The position numbers were made by a program, and so were the translations under genes. A stretch of 64,000 bases of DNA from Hanleya hanleyi. Its lineage: Eukaryota > Mollusca > Polyplacophora > Lepidopleurida > Hanleyidae. The notes under the pieces were generated by a model. The model saw nothing but the letters and a program-made list of their open reading frames with translations. It was not told the origin of the DNA and did not search any database. Shown in pieces: positions 39,321-50,766 of this stretch. The first letter of the stretch is position 1, and each line of letters starts with the position of its first letter. The stretch lies in NCBI GenBank assembly GCA_036873755.1, contig JAVTVY010025238.1, forward strand, positions 1-64,000, given 5' to 3'.

Positions 39321-40382
39321 TTTAAGTGATGAAGATTGTCTTTATTTACATGTTTTCTCTACACTCCTTTTTCTTTTTTTTTCTGTGCTGCATTTGCATA
39401 TATATATAATATTTCTTGGTTATACATGTATGTTCAAACTTCAGTCTTCTGTAAATTGAAGGGCTTAGATGCACTGCCCATATGAGTGCATTCTATTGAA
39501 CATTACTGTTTCTGCTATACTGTCCATATGTTGTTGTATTATCCTTCTATTTTTGGTGTTGTGATGCTTCAAAATGCCTCTAGCATGCCATACTGCTATC
39601 TTGTACAGGACATACCATGCATCAAAACAAACTTGATTTGGGAGAATTGGGCTGTAGTCACAGCTCCAGAATTGCCTTCAGTTTCCTTCTTGAGCAATTT
39701 TAACAATTTGAGAAATATGGAGAGGATGGAGGAGGGTGCTACTTTATAACTAACGTTGTTCATATTTCTGACCTTCCTTCTTCAATAGTATTAAAGAAGC
39801 ATCTGTGTTATTCCATTGACAGTACAACTCAGAATTGTATTTTGTAGCTCGTACTTCGATAATTAAGTTGCATTTTGCACAACTGATACTGATCCGGGTT
39901 ATAAATTTAAATGCTGCTCGCAGTTCATTTATTTGCCTCTCATTATTTCTTGGCAAATGATAAAATCATCTTCAGCTTCATCTTGTCCAGACATTGTGCA
40001 CAGGGATCTCTTGTAATATGGACATTATGGGCGAACAGCATGCCGTGCAGGTCACCTGGCATTTCCTCGTAAATCTTGATCGCTGTAATTGCAGTATTAG
40101 GATTCCATGGCCATGCCAGTTAAACTGGAGAGAGAGGGGACACATTTTATGAGGTAACTCGGCCCAATTCGAATTTGGCTAATGAAGGAAATGGGACATT
40201 CTGGGCTTCATTTTATAGGCTGTCAAGACTTGTCTCCAAGACCCCAGATTGGATCGCTCTCACTCTCAACCCTTGTACGTGTCATAGCTTAGCTATCTGC
40301 TGCACAGATCATGCCTTTCTTGCCGCCACCCGAACTGCTTGTACTGTGTTTGACTTTGTCCTGTCTTGGTTGTTGTCTGTAG

Positions 40383-40655
40383 GTCTTACCCCTGATGAAA
40401 CGGCCATCTCGCCCCTGGAAAAAATGGACCATTCGACACGACTTTACAGCTACCTTAGCGGGTCCGATGGTGATATCGAAACGGACAATCCACTGTCGCC
40501 ACGCCACCAGCATCAGCAAAACTGGGATGGCCAGTCTCAGAGCTCCGTCTCGTCGGAGGAGTTGGGCAACCAACCCCGAGATAGTCATATTTCTCATTTG
40601 ACGCTATCCGACTCAGACGGTGAAAATGAGCTGCCTCGGAATTATAACCGAGCAG
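40383..40655 (+). CDS. Ten-m: Teneurin exon 2: acidic/serine-rich cytoplasmic segment
   Basis: This exon encodes roughly residues 61-151. The acceptor is TTGTTGTCTGTAG with a pyrimidine-rich tract, and the donor is GCAG|GTAATA. Both ends are phase 1. The segment carries LSGSDGDIETDNPLSP, a serine cluster (SQSSVSSEE) and LTLSDSDGENELP. These correspond in order and spacing to the Ten_N signature seen across animals: a glycine/serine/aspartate box followed by SP, a serine-rich linker, and a LTxSDS.NE box. No transmembrane or globular domain is expected here; the family uses this region for cytoskeletal and nuclear signalling partners. The frame stays open 5' into the intron back to 40175, but that extension does not resemble the family and is excluded. 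Confidence 0.93.
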
Positions 40656-41360
40656 GTAATACTTTCTGCTGATTTCCTTTCATCGTTCTCCCTCACACTG
40701 AAATGTTCTGTTCCATTCTTGGCATCCTTTACTACATGTAACTGGTCAGAGAATATAGCCACATCATGAAAGCATATTGTTCTCATTCCATCTTCCAAAA
40801 ATTTCTATTCTTTTTTTATTGCACTCTTTTTTTGTTGACCACATGCTAGTTTATTGTTCCTTCTTTTTATTCTTTCCATGTTTTTTTCCATTCTAGTTTT
40901 GGCAGATCATGAAATGTAGTCGTTGAAGTTTCTGCATCTGTTAGTTTCTAGAAAAAATATATTTCAGGCTGTAATTGCCTGTTTGGAGGCTAGTTTGTTG
41001 ATTTTTTTGTTCTTTTTGTATTCCACCCTGAACACTTAACTCCCTAGTCCATATTGTTAACAAAAACCATTTGTTTGACCATCCCCATGTTTTGACCAGG
41101 TTGATATGAAAAGAACTATTGATTCATTCGACTGCATGTATGTTGTATTTGTTTTTCCATATCACATGTTTTAGCTTATTTCTTGGCATATTTTTACTCA
41201 CTATGCTTTAACATATTGCATGCCTCCATGTTCCTCTGGAATTCTGACCTCGGACTGACTTAATCATTTGTTCGACTAACAGCTCTTCACCATTTATAAG
41301 AATTGAATGAATTCTGGACTTGCCGAGTTGGCAAACATTGCATGATAGATTGATTACAAG

Positions 41361-42134
41361 TAACAGTATTTTTGTTATTTTGGGATAACATTATCTTAAA
41401 ATAGCACAAATTCTAGTGCTGAAAATTTGGTCGAGTCCTGTGCGGGATTCGAACCAGCGACCCCAGAGTCAGGCACCTAATCGCCAGCACTGTATGTGGG
41501 CGATCTAAACCACTCGGCCAACGGGCCTCCCACAAAATAGGAGGTAGCAGACCGGTAGTCTTGAAAGCGAACATACAGTACCCCTCTGATGATCGTAATG
41601 ACACAGCTCCCAAAGCTGAATAGATATATTTTTTATCATTTAGAAAGTGATCGTATAACAGTATTTTCGTTATTTTTGGGATAACACTATCTTAGAATAG
41701 CACAAATTCTAGTGCTGAAAATTTGGTCGAGTCCCGTGCGGGATTCGAACCAGCAACCCCAGAGTCAGGCACCTAATCGCCAGCAGCTGGGTCTAAATCT
41801 TTCGGAAGAATGGCTCTCCACACTGTAGCCTGAGTTGAACATACAAAAACCTCTGATGATCGTAAGGACTATCATCAGAGAGGTACTGTATGTTCGCTTT
41901 CAAGACTACCGGTCTGCTACCTCCTATTTTGTGGGAGGCCCGTTGGCCGAGTGGTTTAGATCGCCGACATACAGTGCTGGCGATTAGGTGCCTGACTCTG
42001 GGGTCGCTGGTTCGAATCCCGCACGGGACTCGACCAAATTTTCAGCACTAGAATTTGTGCTATTCTAAGATAGTGTTATCCCAAAATAACGAAAATACTG
42101 TTATACGATCACTTTCTAAATGATAAAAAATATA
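41361..42134. mobile_element. Composite of three tRNA-derived SINE-like copies in inverted arrangement
   Basis: Copy A (about 41361-41605, minus) and copy C (about 41870-42134, plus) are near-identical arms. Copy B (about 41654-41868, minus) lies between them and has lost its box-A part. Plus-orientation copy C has pol III box A TGGCCGAGTGG (41944-41954) and perfect box B GGTTCGAATCC (42009-42019); copy A has the complementary box B at 41445-41455. Each carries about 80 bases upstream of the tRNA-like part (ACTGTATGTTCGCTTTCAAG..) and a shared tail (CAGCACTAGAATTTGTGCTA..). TGATTACAAGTA occurs at both outer borders (41351-41362 and 42135-42146), as expected if the whole unit inserted once. 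Confidence 0.82.
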
Positions 42135-42187
42135 TGATTACAAGTAGTTTTGCCATTTGGAAATGCTATGTTTCAGTTTGTGTAATA

Positions 42188-42363
42188 CAGTGAAACCTGT
42201 GTAAACCGACCATACTTGAGACCAGATTATAGTGTCAATTTTGACAGGGTTTTGGTTTATCAAGGTTCAAAATACTTTAAATTTGAGTACTAGAACCCAA
42301 GATGATGTCAGTATTTAGACGTTGATCAGTTTACCCAGGTGTCGGTATTTACAGATTTCACTG
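42188..42363. mobile_element. TA-flanked MITE (CAGTGAAACCTGT family), copy 1
   Basis: Ends CAGTGAAACCTGTGTAAACC and TCGGTATTTACAGATTTCACTG are inverted, and TA lies on each side (42186-42187 and 42364-42365). CAGTG ends with TA duplications fit mariner/Tigger-type elements. The interior words ATAGTGTCAATTTTGACAGG and TTTATCAAGGTTCAAAATA also occur, inverted, in the copies at 50974 and 51316. Confidence 0.88.
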
Positions 42364-42365
42364 TA

Positions 42366-44631
42366 CATTTATACATATTTCTTGATTTCTGATGTCTCGA
42401 GTAGATAAGAAGTAGAATATTATGATCTTTCAATGGTCAATCTATTTCACCATTCCATCCCACTTCTGACACCAAACGTACAGGATAATGCGAAGCTGAA
42501 TTCTAAGTAATGCTGTTTGAAGGTAGGCTACAGCGGAATATCGCACGATTTTAGCCAAATTTCTTGAACTTCTTGTTCAAGGCTACATATTTTGATAATG
42601 TGATAAATATCTAATGTTTACCCTAATCATTAGGGGCTGTAGTAGTTCCATCTGTCAAATTTAATCCCAGTCATTCTCCTCTGCATCAGTAACATTCACA
42701 TGTACCAGCTTAAGCTGCTTGGGCACTTGATAAACTTCCTGTCCATGAGGAGTGACTCTTTGAGTGATTAAGGTTACAGCGTTATTGACATAGGCTTCCT
42801 CTTAATTGGATTGTATGTAGGCCAGTTTTGGTGGACTAAATGCTGCCCACACTATGGTTGACCAACCATGCCGTTACTACACAAGTTCTCCACTTATCAA
42901 ATATTTCCGAATGTCAAACGAGCACATTTATGACAGTTAAGCTTCTGAAGCTTGAAAGCAGTGGCTATAAATAAACCGACTGACAGATACAGAAATTAAT
43001 GCCCACACTGAAACATTGAGCTGTGCTTCCGAATGACCTTTATTATTCAACGATTTCTTATTTATTGTTTCTATGAAAGAAGATAGATTTCACTTTGAAA
43101 TCATTTGAATTCAATAGGGCAAAGATCAAACTCTGTAGCCGAAGGAGGGACTAATCGACATCATTGCCTATTTGTCATTATGCTGAGGTTACAGCTATTT
43201 CTTTACAATTTTGGATTATTTCATTCACAGACATGTGACCATACCTTTTGTTTTCAAATGCCTAGTTATCTCCGGGACAAAAATGTATTCAAACTTGTTT
43301 GGGTTTGCAGTATTTTGATGTTGTTATTATACAAATTTTCCGATGCGATATTGCCAATGTGAAACCACTGGCCCTGGTGCCTGTGACCCTTGGCACAATT
43401 TCATGTACGGAGTGATATTCCTTAGGAAATATCTGACTCCATGCCTATATTTCTCAGTCATATTCTGGGTCCTTGCAAAGAGTTACAAAAATACTTGTAT
43501 TTCTTTCCATGTTTCTATGCAAGATTATGCATGTGATGATTGCAAGACAAGACCCAAGATATGATATTATTTCTTAATCTTGTTTGATCCCCTCAATTTA
43601 AAATTGAAGTTGACAGATTTGAGCCATGCCCAACACATGCTTGGGACACAGGAATTTTTAGATACCTATTTGATTCATCTTCACAGAAGTAACTGAAACA
43701 TATATATTTAGAATTCCTTGTCTTGGGTACTGGACAGGCATGTTTAATTTGACACATGTGTCTCTGCACCCTGTTTGGGTACTGGTGTGTGTGTTTTTAA
43801 TTTTGAGAGAGAGTGTAGGCTGGCCTGGCAAGCAGTTGAACCATCTCTCCATGGATGAGTGGAGTCTGGTGGAGCAGGGACAAAAGATACAACCTACATG
43901 AGTAAAATGGCAGGTGCAGCCTGCCTAACTCAAGGATTGTAGGAGGAGGAGGAAATTTGTCTTATAACATTTACACCCCATCCTTCATCATTTCAAGCTG
44001 TCAAGTCTTCTCAGTGATGTATCTAACCCATATTATGCATCAGTTCTCAAGTGATGTTCCAGCTGTTGACCTTAATGTTAAATTGGGTGGATTAAGTAAG
44101 ATTAAGAAAAAGTGGCATCATGTACCAGGCGGTATATCATATCTTGGTCCTTGTCTTCCAACCATCACATGCATAAAGGCTAGCTGTTTTGATTTAAAAT
44201 TCCAAGACATCTTCTAGTTCAAAGATCTTGATTGGTTAATTAAAACTTTTGAAAACAAATCAGGCATTTTCATTGGCTGGGAGATAAAATAACACCTAGT
44301 CAATCACAGTGTTTATATAGTGGTTCTTTGACACATCATGTTTGCTGTCTGCCAACACATTAGTAACTTGTTCAGTTGTATTGCTCAATTTGATCACAAG
44401 TGGATAAAGATATAGAACAATCCTGTTTACAAGATGTACAAGAAGAAATACGAGTCTAGCCTCTAGGCCATAACATACAAGCTTGTCATATATATTTTAT
44501 GCAAAGTGATATTTAGGAAATGGTACAAGTTGTGATGAAGAGATTCCTCTGGATGAGTAGCTGCTATGACCACTTCCAGGTGTATTTCACTATTCAAATC
44601 AGCCAATGATAATCAAACAGCTAATACCAAT
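42366..44631. other. Teneurin intron 2, stretch without recognised features
   Basis: About 2.3 kb of AT-rich intronic sequence. Frames at 43105, 43343 and 43957 do not resemble any family and lack matching splice phases. Confidence 0.5.
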
Positions 44632-45129
44632 TTAAAGGTGAAATGCAAAGCTTTTTAGATTCTCCTTTTCACATTTTATATAGGTTGAATAATGATAGAA
44701 ATACCAGTCTATCTACTTTACTTGGTTTAATTTGAATTATCTTGTTTGCTAGAATCTTTTAAAAAATTGGTACCCCTAGCACAGCTGAATTCAGATTTGC
44801 AAAACCTCATCGCTTATCTTTCCTTGATTGTGACGTCACGTCAGACCAGCCGCCCGGAGACTGAACGTTACAAGTATTGACACCCGGCCAGATGGTCTGA
44901 TGTGACGTCACAAACGAACGTCAAACAAGGGCAGATAAGCGATGCGGATTTAATTTCTGAAATCGGCCGGGCTTGAGATGCCAATTTTGAAGCACTTTTC
45001 AAAAGCTACCAAGAGACAAAATACTTCAAATAAAACCAAACAGAGTATTTGGGCTGATATTTCCATCATTAACTAGCCCGCGAAGAATATAAATAGGAAA
45101 ATATGAAAACCTTTGCATTTCACCTTTAA
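44632..45129. mobile_element. TTAA-ended MITE, copy 2, with CRE palindromes
   Basis: Ends TTAAAGGTGAAATGCAAAGC and AACCTTTGCATTTCACCTTTAA are inverted repeats bounded by TTAA. A second internal inverted pair lies at about 44810-44845 and 44895-44942 (CGCTTATCTTTCCTTGATTG versus its complement around GGGCAGATAAGCG). Each arm carries the palindrome TGACGTCA (44831-44838 and 44903-44910). No coding capacity. Related ends occur at 27654-28174. Confidence 0.8.
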
Positions 45130-46799
45130 GGAGATATTTTGTTATCACTGTTTCTAGGGAACTCCATTTAAGTGATGTTTAAGTATATCCACAATCCTTT
45201 TAATCTGCCTTGCATAAAATAAATACATTCACCCTATAAAGCGGTTTCTGATGACTGGAAATCTTCCTGATTTTACAAAAAAGAAATTGTTCCTTCAGTC
45301 CTCACTGCAGGTGTTGGTATTTTATATCCTGTCTAACTTAATTATCTTCCCAATAAAAAAGTAATCGGTGTTCTTTTAATTGGTGTGTTACGGTATAAAT
45401 ACTGGTGACAGGAGCAGTTACGTAGATTGAAGATGATGATGATCAATAGGGCCTGCTGTCTGCTGAGCTGGTCAGGAATTTAACCTTCCTGTTCCCTATT
45501 ACATCCAGTGGTGCTGGAGGAAGCTGGAGGTTACACTGCCAAGCCCCCTGGGAACACCCCTCACAACTGATCTGTATATGTGACAGCTTTGACCTGGCAT
45601 GGCTTCATCACTAATCCCCTTGGCTTCCTGAGTCCTGCTGGCTGACAGGCTCTCTTATATCCTTGCCCACCAATACCCCCTGATTAGCCCCTTGTAAACC
45701 TATCAAAATAAGACTTGTTTCCTTCACCTGCCAGGAGTGGTGGTGACTTTTCCGATATCTTCCCCCAACGTATTTGTATTTTTTGTAGGTTTTCCGCAAT
45801 AGTTTGGGATTCAAATAAGGGTTTCAATTATGGTGTACAGATGACCTTCCCTTGTGAAGGTTGTATGACTTTAGCTGTCAGTAGTGGTAGAGATGTCCTG
45901 TCAAGTTACTTAATGCTATAGTCACCAGAAGGGAGCCCCAAGACACCATTTGTATACCCTGATTACCTTTGACATATCAGATAATCTGTTAAATAATTTC
46001 CTGGAATATTTCCTCCGTCTCAGACAATACGGTGATTAGTATCATCACACTGGAGAGCTTTGATATATATTATACTTGGTTGGTACTGACTAGAGACTTA
46101 TCTTATGAATATTTCAACAGTCTAGCCTGGCCTTAGCTAATTTCCAATTGTCCATTGCCAGTAATCCCCAGTGAGATCCCACAATTACCTGTGTGGTTGT
46201 CTGGTATAATGCCAGGAATGTCTTCAAGATTTTCTCAGATTTTATTGTCAACACAAGGGCTCTACAATACCACTTGCTGTCAAGGAATACTTAAGGAAAT
46301 CTTCCTCACCAATGTTTCCTTGTGTCCAGACTGTTCCATGAAATGATAAATTTTGATTTTACCCCTAAGCCTGTAAGCCTCCTCCGGAATTGCTTTCATG
46401 CCCACTTCTAATTCAAAACAATAAGAGCTCTGGAACAGGTAGACTTTTCCTGTATTTCCACTTCTCAAATATTTATCAACTGATACCTTGGCTGAATATT
46501 CTCTCAAGCGTTTTCAAGTGGAGTTATAGGAATTTGCCAGCCAACATTCTTAGATATTTTTTTTTTAATTGAATTTATTCACCAAACTTGAAACAATGAA
46601 ATTCTCCAATGGCATAGAGAATAGAAGAGTAATAAATAGATGTTCTTTAATATTGCCAATTGATTGTACAATTTGGTGGGAATAACATCCCATGGGGCTT
46701 GTTCTATCTAAAAAAATATATATATTAATATACTGAGCAACGAGGCTTGGTGAAGAATACTAGAGTTCAATATAACACTTTTTTTAGAAATATTCATGC
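45130..46799. other. Teneurin intron 2, stretch without recognised features
   Basis: No exon or element identified; ordinary AT-rich intron with T-rich runs (for example 46558-46568). Confidence 0.5.
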
Positions 46800-46816
46800 A
46801 ATAACTGTGAAACAGG

Positions 46817-47056
46817 TCAGTTCTCAATCAGATGCTGTTTTAGTTTTGATTTAAATAATGAGATAGACTTGATGCTTTTAATGGATGAAGGCAACTTGTT
46901 CCACTCCCGAGGTCCTTTGATTTTGAGAGAGTAAAATGAAAGCTTTGAACGATAGATTGGTCTGTGTAGATTAAAAAAGCTGTCCCCTAGTGTTGTATCT
47001 ATGTACATCAGACTGTCTGATGAAATATATCTGAAAATCCAACTGTAGCGAATCTA
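46817..47056 (-). pseudogene. LINE reverse-transcriptase ORF2, C-terminal remnant
   Basis: On the minus strand the peptide includes YIDTTLGDSFFNLHRPIYRS, then KGPREWNKLPSSIKSIKSI and FKSKLKQHLIEN. The pattern 'GP.xWN.LP..iK...s...FK.kLK.hL' is the well-known last segment of ORF2 in jockey/CR1-type LINEs. An in-frame extension upstream (IFRYISSDSLM) fits the variable part. Only about 75 residues remain, so this is a 5'-truncated insertion in intron 2, antisense to teneurin. No clear poly-A tail or target duplication was identified. Confidence 0.8.
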
Positions 47057-47127
47057 GATGGACAAATTTATGAACAATAGTAGACAGGAATACAAATTGA
47101 GCTTATGGATCTGCAAAATATTAAATT

Positions 47128-47282
47128 CTATGAATAATGATAATATATGATCTTGTTTCTATGAATAATGATAATATATGATCTTGTTTCTATGAATAAT
47201 GATAATATATGATCTTGTTTCTATGAATAATGATAATATATGATCTTGTTTCTATGAATAATGATAATATATGATCTTGTTT
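47128..47282 (+). repeat. 31-bp unit, five perfect tandem copies
   Basis: TCTATGAATAATGATAATAT followed by ATGATCTTGTT is repeated at 47128, 47159, 47190, 47221 and 47252 without visible change. It begins about 90 bases beyond the LINE remnant. Confidence 0.95.
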
Positions 47283-48339
47283 TTGCGATAGCGTTATCAC
47301 TCTTATGGCACATTTTTGTAACAAAAATAAGGAATTTTAAATGGGTAATGAATGTATTAGCCCATAGCACATTGCAATACGACAAATAAGGGAGTAAATA
47401 ATAGAGTTCTTTTGTTTATGATATAGATATAGAATAAATGCACCCCTGTTTAAACTGGCCATGGTTCTGTCCAGAATAATGTTTTCTTAGACCATGTCCT
47501 CACTTCTAGGTCAGGTTCTGTCACAGAACATTGGAATTAGTCTAACCTCTCTATAACGCTGTTATTGGAGGACTAAATTAGACCTGCCTTATAGTATAGA
47601 TTTTCAGCCTTATAAAAGGGTTGAAATGACAAGCATTTGTTAATTTGGGGGGCACCATAGTAGCCACCTTATATCAGAATCAGCGCTATATTGAGGCACC
47701 TTATAGCGAGGCTACATGTATAGCCATTGTTCATATTTACAGGTTTGTCAGTTTATCCTGTTCCACAATTTGTATGTATTCGCTGTGGAGGAGTTGTAGC
47801 TGTGATCTGATTATTTTACCCAGCCTGTCAGTCTTTTTTATCCAATTCTTGATGACCTGAGCTTACATGTACACATGCAGAATTGTGATATGGCATTAAT
47901 GCAGAATAGATAATAAAGTAATGTATCGGGCATGCAGCGAATGATGGAAAGCCATTTTGAATGATGAAGTATGTCTGTAGCCATGTTTAACCCCCCACAA
48001 GCATGTCAAACTGGTGGCCAGCACTCCTGACAATTAGTTCTATTACACAGCTCTGTAAACACAAGATTGGGGGGAGAAATGTCAGCCGTGTGTACATTCC
48101 CCAAACTGGACAAGTTGGCCTTTGTCATTTTCACGCTTGGCTAACAATTGTGCATTGAAATTAGCTTCAGAATTGGAAGCAATTGGTGTATTAATCACAT
48201 TTGAAATGAGGCACTCCAGACTAACCCATATCATATTTGATTAGAAATATATCCAATATGTTGACTACAGCCCCGCCACATATCCACTGGTTAATGTGAC
48301 TTGAGTTCTGAAACTACAGAGATATTCGTGAACGTGTCA

Positions 48340-48567
48340 GGACATTTTGGCAGACGAAATTTCGGCAGTAAGTGGGTGGTGCGACATTTCATTGGTCAAT
48401 TTTTAAATAATAAATCACCCACCTAAATATCAAAATTTTGTGTATTCTATCTATTTTAGTTTGTTAAATTCAATTTTGAATTAATACAATTTCAAAATTC
48501 AAAGTATAAAATTTGTAAAAATTGACTGCCGAAATGTCTAACCCCTCACTTGCTGCCAAAAATGTCC
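48340..48567. mobile_element. MITE with GGACATTTTGGCAG inverted ends
   Basis: The left end GGACATTTTGGCAG..AAGTG and the right end CACTTGCTGCCAAAAATGTCC are inverted; a second inverted pair, ATTTCGGCAG / CTGCCGAAATGTC, lies just inside. The body is AT-rich and non-coding. The family is not recognised. Confidence 0.72.
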
Positions 48568-49811
48568 CCTTGACTGTCTGAGATATAACCTTTTGGGCTG
48601 AGATATAACATGTCGAAATGTTGTGGATTCGCCTGTGAAATCTTAATCAAATCTTGGAAGTTTATGTGCTTGTCTTGTAAGATCCAATGACTTGTGGCAG
48701 AATACAGTGACATCTTGCTGCCAGATTTTCTTGGATGAAGGTTCATGAAAAATGTCAAAGTGTAGGAAGGTTTACAGAGGCTGCTGTAGCTAACATGTGG
48801 TGTTAAAATAACATATTCAGAACAGATAATCTTCCTGCTTCTCTTCATGGGTTGCCATATGTAAACTCTCAGTTCAGATGGAAAGGCCAGAGTGATGCTT
48901 CTATGTTGTTTTTTTGTGGCACACTGTAACAATTATTGTCTTCAATTACCAGCATAGCCGGGAGAGGTAAACTAAACATGAAATTTGAAAATGTCACCAA
49001 GTTAGAACCAGCATGAAATAAGCCGATATCACTTTGAAGTATCTCGGCTCCTCCCCATCATCCGGAATACAACATATCATAGACCCCAGCTTCCCTCATT
49101 ATGTTTAAATGTCAGTTTTAAAATGAGAGCGCTTGGTGCAATAATCTATGTACAGCATGATCTAGTCTCCGGGAGGACTGTGATATTTAGTCCGTCTCTG
49201 GACCCGCTCTGCCAGAACCAACAGGCCTAGTCACAAACTCATCTCTATTGTCCCCCTATAGCCCCTGAGACAAATATTCATGCAGGCATAAAATTGAAGC
49301 TAAAAAGACAACATAACGCAATATGACTTTTCCTGTGGCCCCAGGAGCTTTAACATGGGGTACGTGGCGCCTCTATTGTAGTTGAAGCTGGCAGGCTGAA
49401 TAAGCGGCGATTGATCATCATAAATTGGGGCTAAGTAGCTTATGTGATGCAATAAATGTCTCTTCCCCCCCAGGGCCACCCTGGAAAGAAATCAACTTTC
49501 GAAGTGCAACTTGAAGTGTTTTTCTGTTGTCATTGTTTGAACAAAGGGGCTTTTATGAACGAAGCCCAACTCGCCTAAAACTGAAATTTCATGGAGAGCA
49601 TGTAATGATATGCCATTGTTAAACCCTTGCTATTTCAGACGAGAAATGTAATTACAAAGCTTTCTTCAACTATTGGACCAAGTCTTTTAATGGGCGTTCA
49701 GAAATAACAATGGAAACTTGAATCTGTTAGGAGATTAATCTGCAATTCTCATCCAAAGCTCAGAGTCGAATGAAATTCATGTATTCTTGATTTTTTTTTT
49801 TATCTTCACAG
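48568..49811. other. End of teneurin intron 2
   Basis: No element recognised. The last bases form a strong T-rich tract (49790-49803) before the exon 3 acceptor. A 128-codon minus-strand frame at 48546-48932 has no family resemblance and begins in the preceding MITE. Confidence 0.5.
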
Positions 49812-50093
49812 GGAATTTACAACTCCCCCCACCAACGCTTCCACCACCTCCCCCACCCCCACCAATAGAAGACATTCCGCAAAGGATACCACCAGTAGCG
49901 CCACCTAGGCAGTTTTCTCAGAAAGTTTTAGGGCCGTCCTCACGGGGGAATTATTCAGACGTCGAGAACGCAAGGCGTGGGAATTCCTCTGATGTAGACT
50001 ATAGTGATAGACGGGCACATTATTCAGAGGGCGAACAGACCGAATTTGATTATCTTGTACAGACGTCGTCGGGCAACGTTTTTATACCTCCAG
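49812..50093 (+). CDS. Ten-m: Teneurin exon 3: proline-rich cytoplasmic segment
   Basis: This exon encodes roughly residues 152-245. The acceptor is a T-rich tract ending in CTTCACAG, and the donor is CCAG|GTAAGG, close to consensus. Both ends are phase 1. It begins with LQLPPPTL followed by eight consecutive prolines (about residues 162-169) and then IPPVAPPR, a typical SH3-ligand type stretch. In vertebrate teneurin-1 the cytoplasmic proline-rich sequences bind CAP/ponsin; the same role here is inferred. Two near-repeats, RGNYSDVENA and RGNSSDVDYSD, follow, then an acidic/tyrosine stretch (EGEQTEFDYLVQTSSG) and FIPPG. The exon is preceded by the very long intron 2 (40656-49811). Confidence 0.92.
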
Positions 50094-50204
50094 GTAAGGC
50101 GGATTATTACCCATATTCAGTTGCTAGCTCAAAGAAATTAACTTATGTGATACAAATAGTGTACATGTTTTCGAAAATGGGTGGAATTCTTATTATGTGC
50201 CCGT

Positions 50205-50617
50205 CGTATATTGTGATCACTATTTTCACCCGTCTGTCCATCTGTTCACTTTTGCTCGTCTATGCAATATCGCTAGTTACATGTCATGGATTGGTACCAA
50301 ACTTCGGGTAAACCTTAGGTACCCATTCATTTTGAGATCAACGTAGATCACTGTGATTGAAAACACAATAAATCATTGAAAATTGTTGTTTTTGCTATAA
50401 GTACAGTTCAGACTGTAGCTTGTGATAGCAAAGAAGTTTAAGCCTATTCTGTCCATCTGCTTGGTAATACAATTTCTCATGAAAGATTTTAGCCAATTCA
50501 TATAACATATGCATGGCCATGAGTCAGAAGCCAAGTGAAGATGATGGACTTTGTGACCTATTTTATCGAGGTCAACTTAGCATGGAGTATATTGAAGCCC
50601 ATAAGGCTTTTGTTTAT
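50205..50617 (+). repeat. Degenerate dispersed element, copy 1
   Basis: Begins TATATTGTGATCACTATTTT with CGTCTGTCCATCTGTTCACT, and ends GAAGCCCATAAGGCTTTTGT. Similar start (TATATTGTGATCCTGATTTC) and end (GAAGCCCATAAGGCTCTTGT) words border 58451-59215. The internal sequence is diverged. It lies in intron 3, about 110 bases after exon 3. Confidence 0.55.
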
Positions 50618-50766
50618 CACATTGAATTTTAAGCCTTAAATTTCAAGTTTGAAGTTAGTTTCTGTTTGTACCGTACATGTACTATATTCCTGCTTGCATG
50701 CGTCCTGAAAAACCTATTGTTGATATTGTACAATGTAATAAGGTTGAGCAGATTTTACGTTTTCAG

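Noticed and set aside
40175..40382. 5' extension of the exon 2 frame
   Set aside because: It is intronic: a good acceptor at 40381-40382 gives the correct phase, and the upstream peptide is unlike teneurins.
41430..42030. tRNA genes on both strands
   Set aside because: Three copies share non-tRNA flanks on both sides and lie inside a repeated composite, so they are tRNA-derived repeats.
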